A stretch of DNA of 64,000 nucleotides from NCBI GenBank assembly GCA_963804245.1, contig CAWDPQ010000006.1, forward strand, positions 62,001 to 126,000, given 5' to 3'. Source of the stretch: CAWDPQ01 sp963804245 (GTDB lineage: Bacteria > Acidobacteriota > Vicinamibacteria > Vicinamibacterales > 2-12-FULL-66-21). Positions 61,931 through 64,000 of this stretch are shown here, one piece after another. The notes beneath the pieces were generated by a model. The model was given only the letters and a program-made list of their open reading frames with translations. It was not told the DNA's origin and did not search any database. A program made the translations under genes and the position numbers. Positions within the stretch are counted from its first letter, which is position 1. Each line of letters starts with the position of its first letter.

Positions 61931-64000
61931 CTAGTTGTTGTGCGTCTGCAGCCGGTCATACTCTTTGCGTGCCGTGAGCAGCGGTTCGAAATCCGCGTCG
62001 GCAGCTTTCCAGATCGTGAAGAGCTCCTCGTATGCGCGGCGGCTGCCGTCGATGTCGCCGAGCCGGGCTTTCGCGCGCGCGATGCCCAGTTGCGCGAGTG
62101 GCACGATCGGCGCGAACGGATCGACGCCGCGATGCTGCAGGATCTGCTCGTACTGCCGACTGGCGTCGGCGAACGCGCCTTTCTGCAGATACGCCTGGCC
62201 GCGCAGGTACACTGGCACGAGGCCGGCGACCGTACCGAGCTCCGTCGGCGACGCGGCGCGGAGCGCCTCGATCGCATCGTCGGGCCGCGAACGATACAGT
62301 GCAATCGCGGCTCGCGTCGACGGCGTGAGCAGCGTTCGAACGAGCGTCGCGTCCGGATAACGCGTTTCGGCACCGCCCGCCAACGCCTGCGCCTCGGCAA
62401 TCAGCCCCACCAGTCCAAGCGCCGCGGCTGCTCGAAACCGTGGCAGTCCGGGCACGTCGGCGTCGGCCTTGTCCTGACCGATGAGACGTCTGACGTTCGC
62501 GGCCGCTTCTTTCGGCGCGCGATAGAGCGCGTCGGTCCAGGCGATGTGCACGGCAAAGCCCGATGCGGTGCCGTTGAGCCCGCGGGCCAGCGCCAGGTCC
62601 CTCGCTCGCTGATACAGGTCAACTGCTTCACCCACGCGTCCACCGAACGCCGCGGCCTGCGCTTGGGCGGAGATCACATCGAACTCTCGCGCCTTTCCCT
62701 TCGCCCAGGCCAGATGGGCAGCCGCGGAACCGTCGCCGGTCAGAAGCCCGAGCTGATACAAAAGGCGTCGCGTCGGCGTCGTCTCGATGCCGAGCTTCAC
62801 CGCTTCCTCCGCCGTCTTCTTCGCAGCGTCGTATCGTCCGAGCGCTCGATATGCGATCGCCAGATTGGAAAGCGGGAAGGGATGACCAGGACTGCGTCTG
62901 AGCGCCTCCTGCGCTTCCGCGACCGCCCGCTCGTGCCTCCCCAGGCGGTGATGGATGAGTGCAAGCGCGTTTGGCGGTCGCGAGTCGCGCGGATACCAGG
63001 CCTTCCAAATCTCGAGCGTCCGGGCGGCTTCGTCCTGATTGCCGGTCGCTCGATCGTGATACTGATACGTGATGAACAGCCGTTCCCGCTCGCTGACGCG
63101 ACGCTTCACGTCGTTGGCGAGGCGCGCATATTCCTCGCTGCGCCGCAATTCTCCGACGCTCCCATACACGACCGACAAGCTGGTGTAAGCCGACGCGAAC
63201 TCGGGATCGTTTTCGATCGCCTGATTGAAGAAGGCAACCGACTCGAGCTCTCGCCCGCGGCGTCGTTCCTCCAGACCAAGGGTGTAGGCCTTGAGCGCCG
63301 CCAGGGACGGGGTCGTGACCTGCTCGATCGGCACCGCGAACCGCTGAATCGAGGGGAGCGATTCGCCGAGAGACGTGCGGATCGAAGACGTGATCTCGCC
63401 GAGCTCCGCCAGCACCCGCTCCTTGCTGGTCGCTTCCGCCTGGGCCCGGGCCAGCGACTCGCCGGTCTGACAATTCGTCGCCGCCAGCGTCACGACGTAG
63501 TGGCTGCCGAGCGGTGCGACCGAACCTTCGAGCATCGCCTTGACGCTGAGCCGCTGACAGACTTCGCGGGCGACGGCATGAGTGAGCCGTTCATCCGGAC
63601 GAAGCGCCATGAGCTGCAGCGCTTCAGCGATCCGCTGATCCGGGATGATGTCGAGAAACGGCGACTGTCCGAGGTGTGCCTTCAAAGCGGTCAACAACGT
63701 CTCGTCGAACACCGGATCCGCAGTCGTGTTCTCGAAGCGACCGACCATGATGCTGTCGCGGTCGGTCAGAGCCGACGTCCTGCGCGAAACCCACATGCCG
63801 ACGACGCCGGCAACCAGGACGACAGTGGCAGCGGCCAGCACCCAAGGCCGTGAGAGCCATCTATGCCGGACATCTGCTTCCGGTCGTGCCACATCAATCG
63901 CAGCTCCGGATTTGGACTGGGAGCTCCAGCTGCTCGGTCGCGGCATCGATGTCGGTCAGCAGCTCGGTCGCGCTTTGATATCGCTGCCGGGGATCGACCG
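61931..64000 (-). pseudogene. Second kinase-TPR protein (5' end cut by window edge), same frame break
   Basis: Tandem paralogue of the preceding gene, 18 bases upstream. Only the end of the kinase domain is inside the window (VDPRQRYQSATELLTDIDAA); this frame stops at 63894-63896. A frame shifted by +1 and open from 63946 carries the membrane helix (WVLAAATVVLVAGVVGMWVS), the same two-Cys regulatory domain (VAREVCQRLSVKAMLEGSVA, TNCQTGESLARAQAEATSKE) and TPR units to the stop at 61931. Overlap of the two frames is about 50 bases. Either one gene with a one-base lesion or two overlapping genes. Confidence 0.8.

Noticed and set aside
60806..63853. 1015-codon open frame on the plus strand
   Set aside because: It is the antisense of the two kinase-TPR genes; no domain pattern, and the minus-strand frames carry clear kinase and TPR motifs.

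Overview
The window reads as a high-GC bacterial chromosome segment from an acidobacterium, most plausibly the Vicinamibacteria lineage. This is an inference from gene content: an orphan duplicated ABC permease (ADOP type) behind a PadR regulator, a DUF1592/DUF1552 pair with an ankyrin protein, Ser/Thr kinases with PD40 or TPR sensor parts, carboxypeptidase-regulatory-domain proteins, a GH106-like glycoside hydrolase and an AmmeMemoRadiSam-type radical SAM enzyme. No rRNA is present to confirm it.

Layout. 0-13.6 kb is mostly housekeeping: lexA (cut by the left edge) divergent from an ECF sigma/anti-sigma/Spy-like unit; then recG, rsmD, coaD, an aspartate-type aminotransferase, a GlcD-like FAD oxidase and a DsbA-like lipoprotein; amrS on the minus strand; a broken VWA-type gene; a CoA-binding protein; and rho behind a textbook sigma-70 promoter. 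13.6-15.3 kb is a many-times frameshifted pseudogene. 15.3-21.3 kb is a heat-shock operon, hspR-dnaJ-clpB-ftsH (minus), whose promoter overlaps a HAIR-like inverted repeat. 21.3-27.4 kb holds a TerC-type membrane protein, a carboxypeptidase-regulatory protein, hemH, an MFS transporter, surE and tRNA-Pro(CGG). 27.4-38.7 kb is accessory: hairpin-rich DNA, PadR/ADOP permease, small orphans, an ICL/PEP-mutase family enzyme, a GH106-like hydrolase, a DinB protein, an alpha/beta hydrolase and a cluster of long palindromes. 38.7-50.7 kb is mainly minus strand: an M28 peptidase, an enolase-superfamily enzyme, a secreted protein, a methyltransferase, and the operon DUF1592-DUF1552-ankyrin-MBL; a secreted endonuclease/phosphatase-family protein sits on plus. 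50.8-57.7 kb (plus) has an exported SelA-like PLP enzyme plus amidohydrolase, an HExxH protein with an in-frame stop, and an ECF sigma factor overlapping a PD40 Ser/Thr kinase. 57.7-64 kb has a mosaic of gene fragments followed by two tandem kinase-TPR genes, one with a catalytically degenerate kinase domain; the second runs off the right edge.

Two things run through the whole window. First, about a dozen otherwise well-conserved genes are each interrupted by one small indel. Three of these (recG, amrS, GH106) carry the same change: expected TCGTACT reads TCGGTACT in the coding strand. Second, at least three kinds of dispersed palindrome lie between genes: a long arm related to TCAGATCTTGTTTCTTGC, short GC hairpins with a TTC or similar loop, and one imperfect 40-bp palindrome. 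Several genes also look leaderless, with a -10 hexamer exactly six bases before the start codon.

All coordinates and frames were read by eye. No homology search was run, and indels could be assembly errors.
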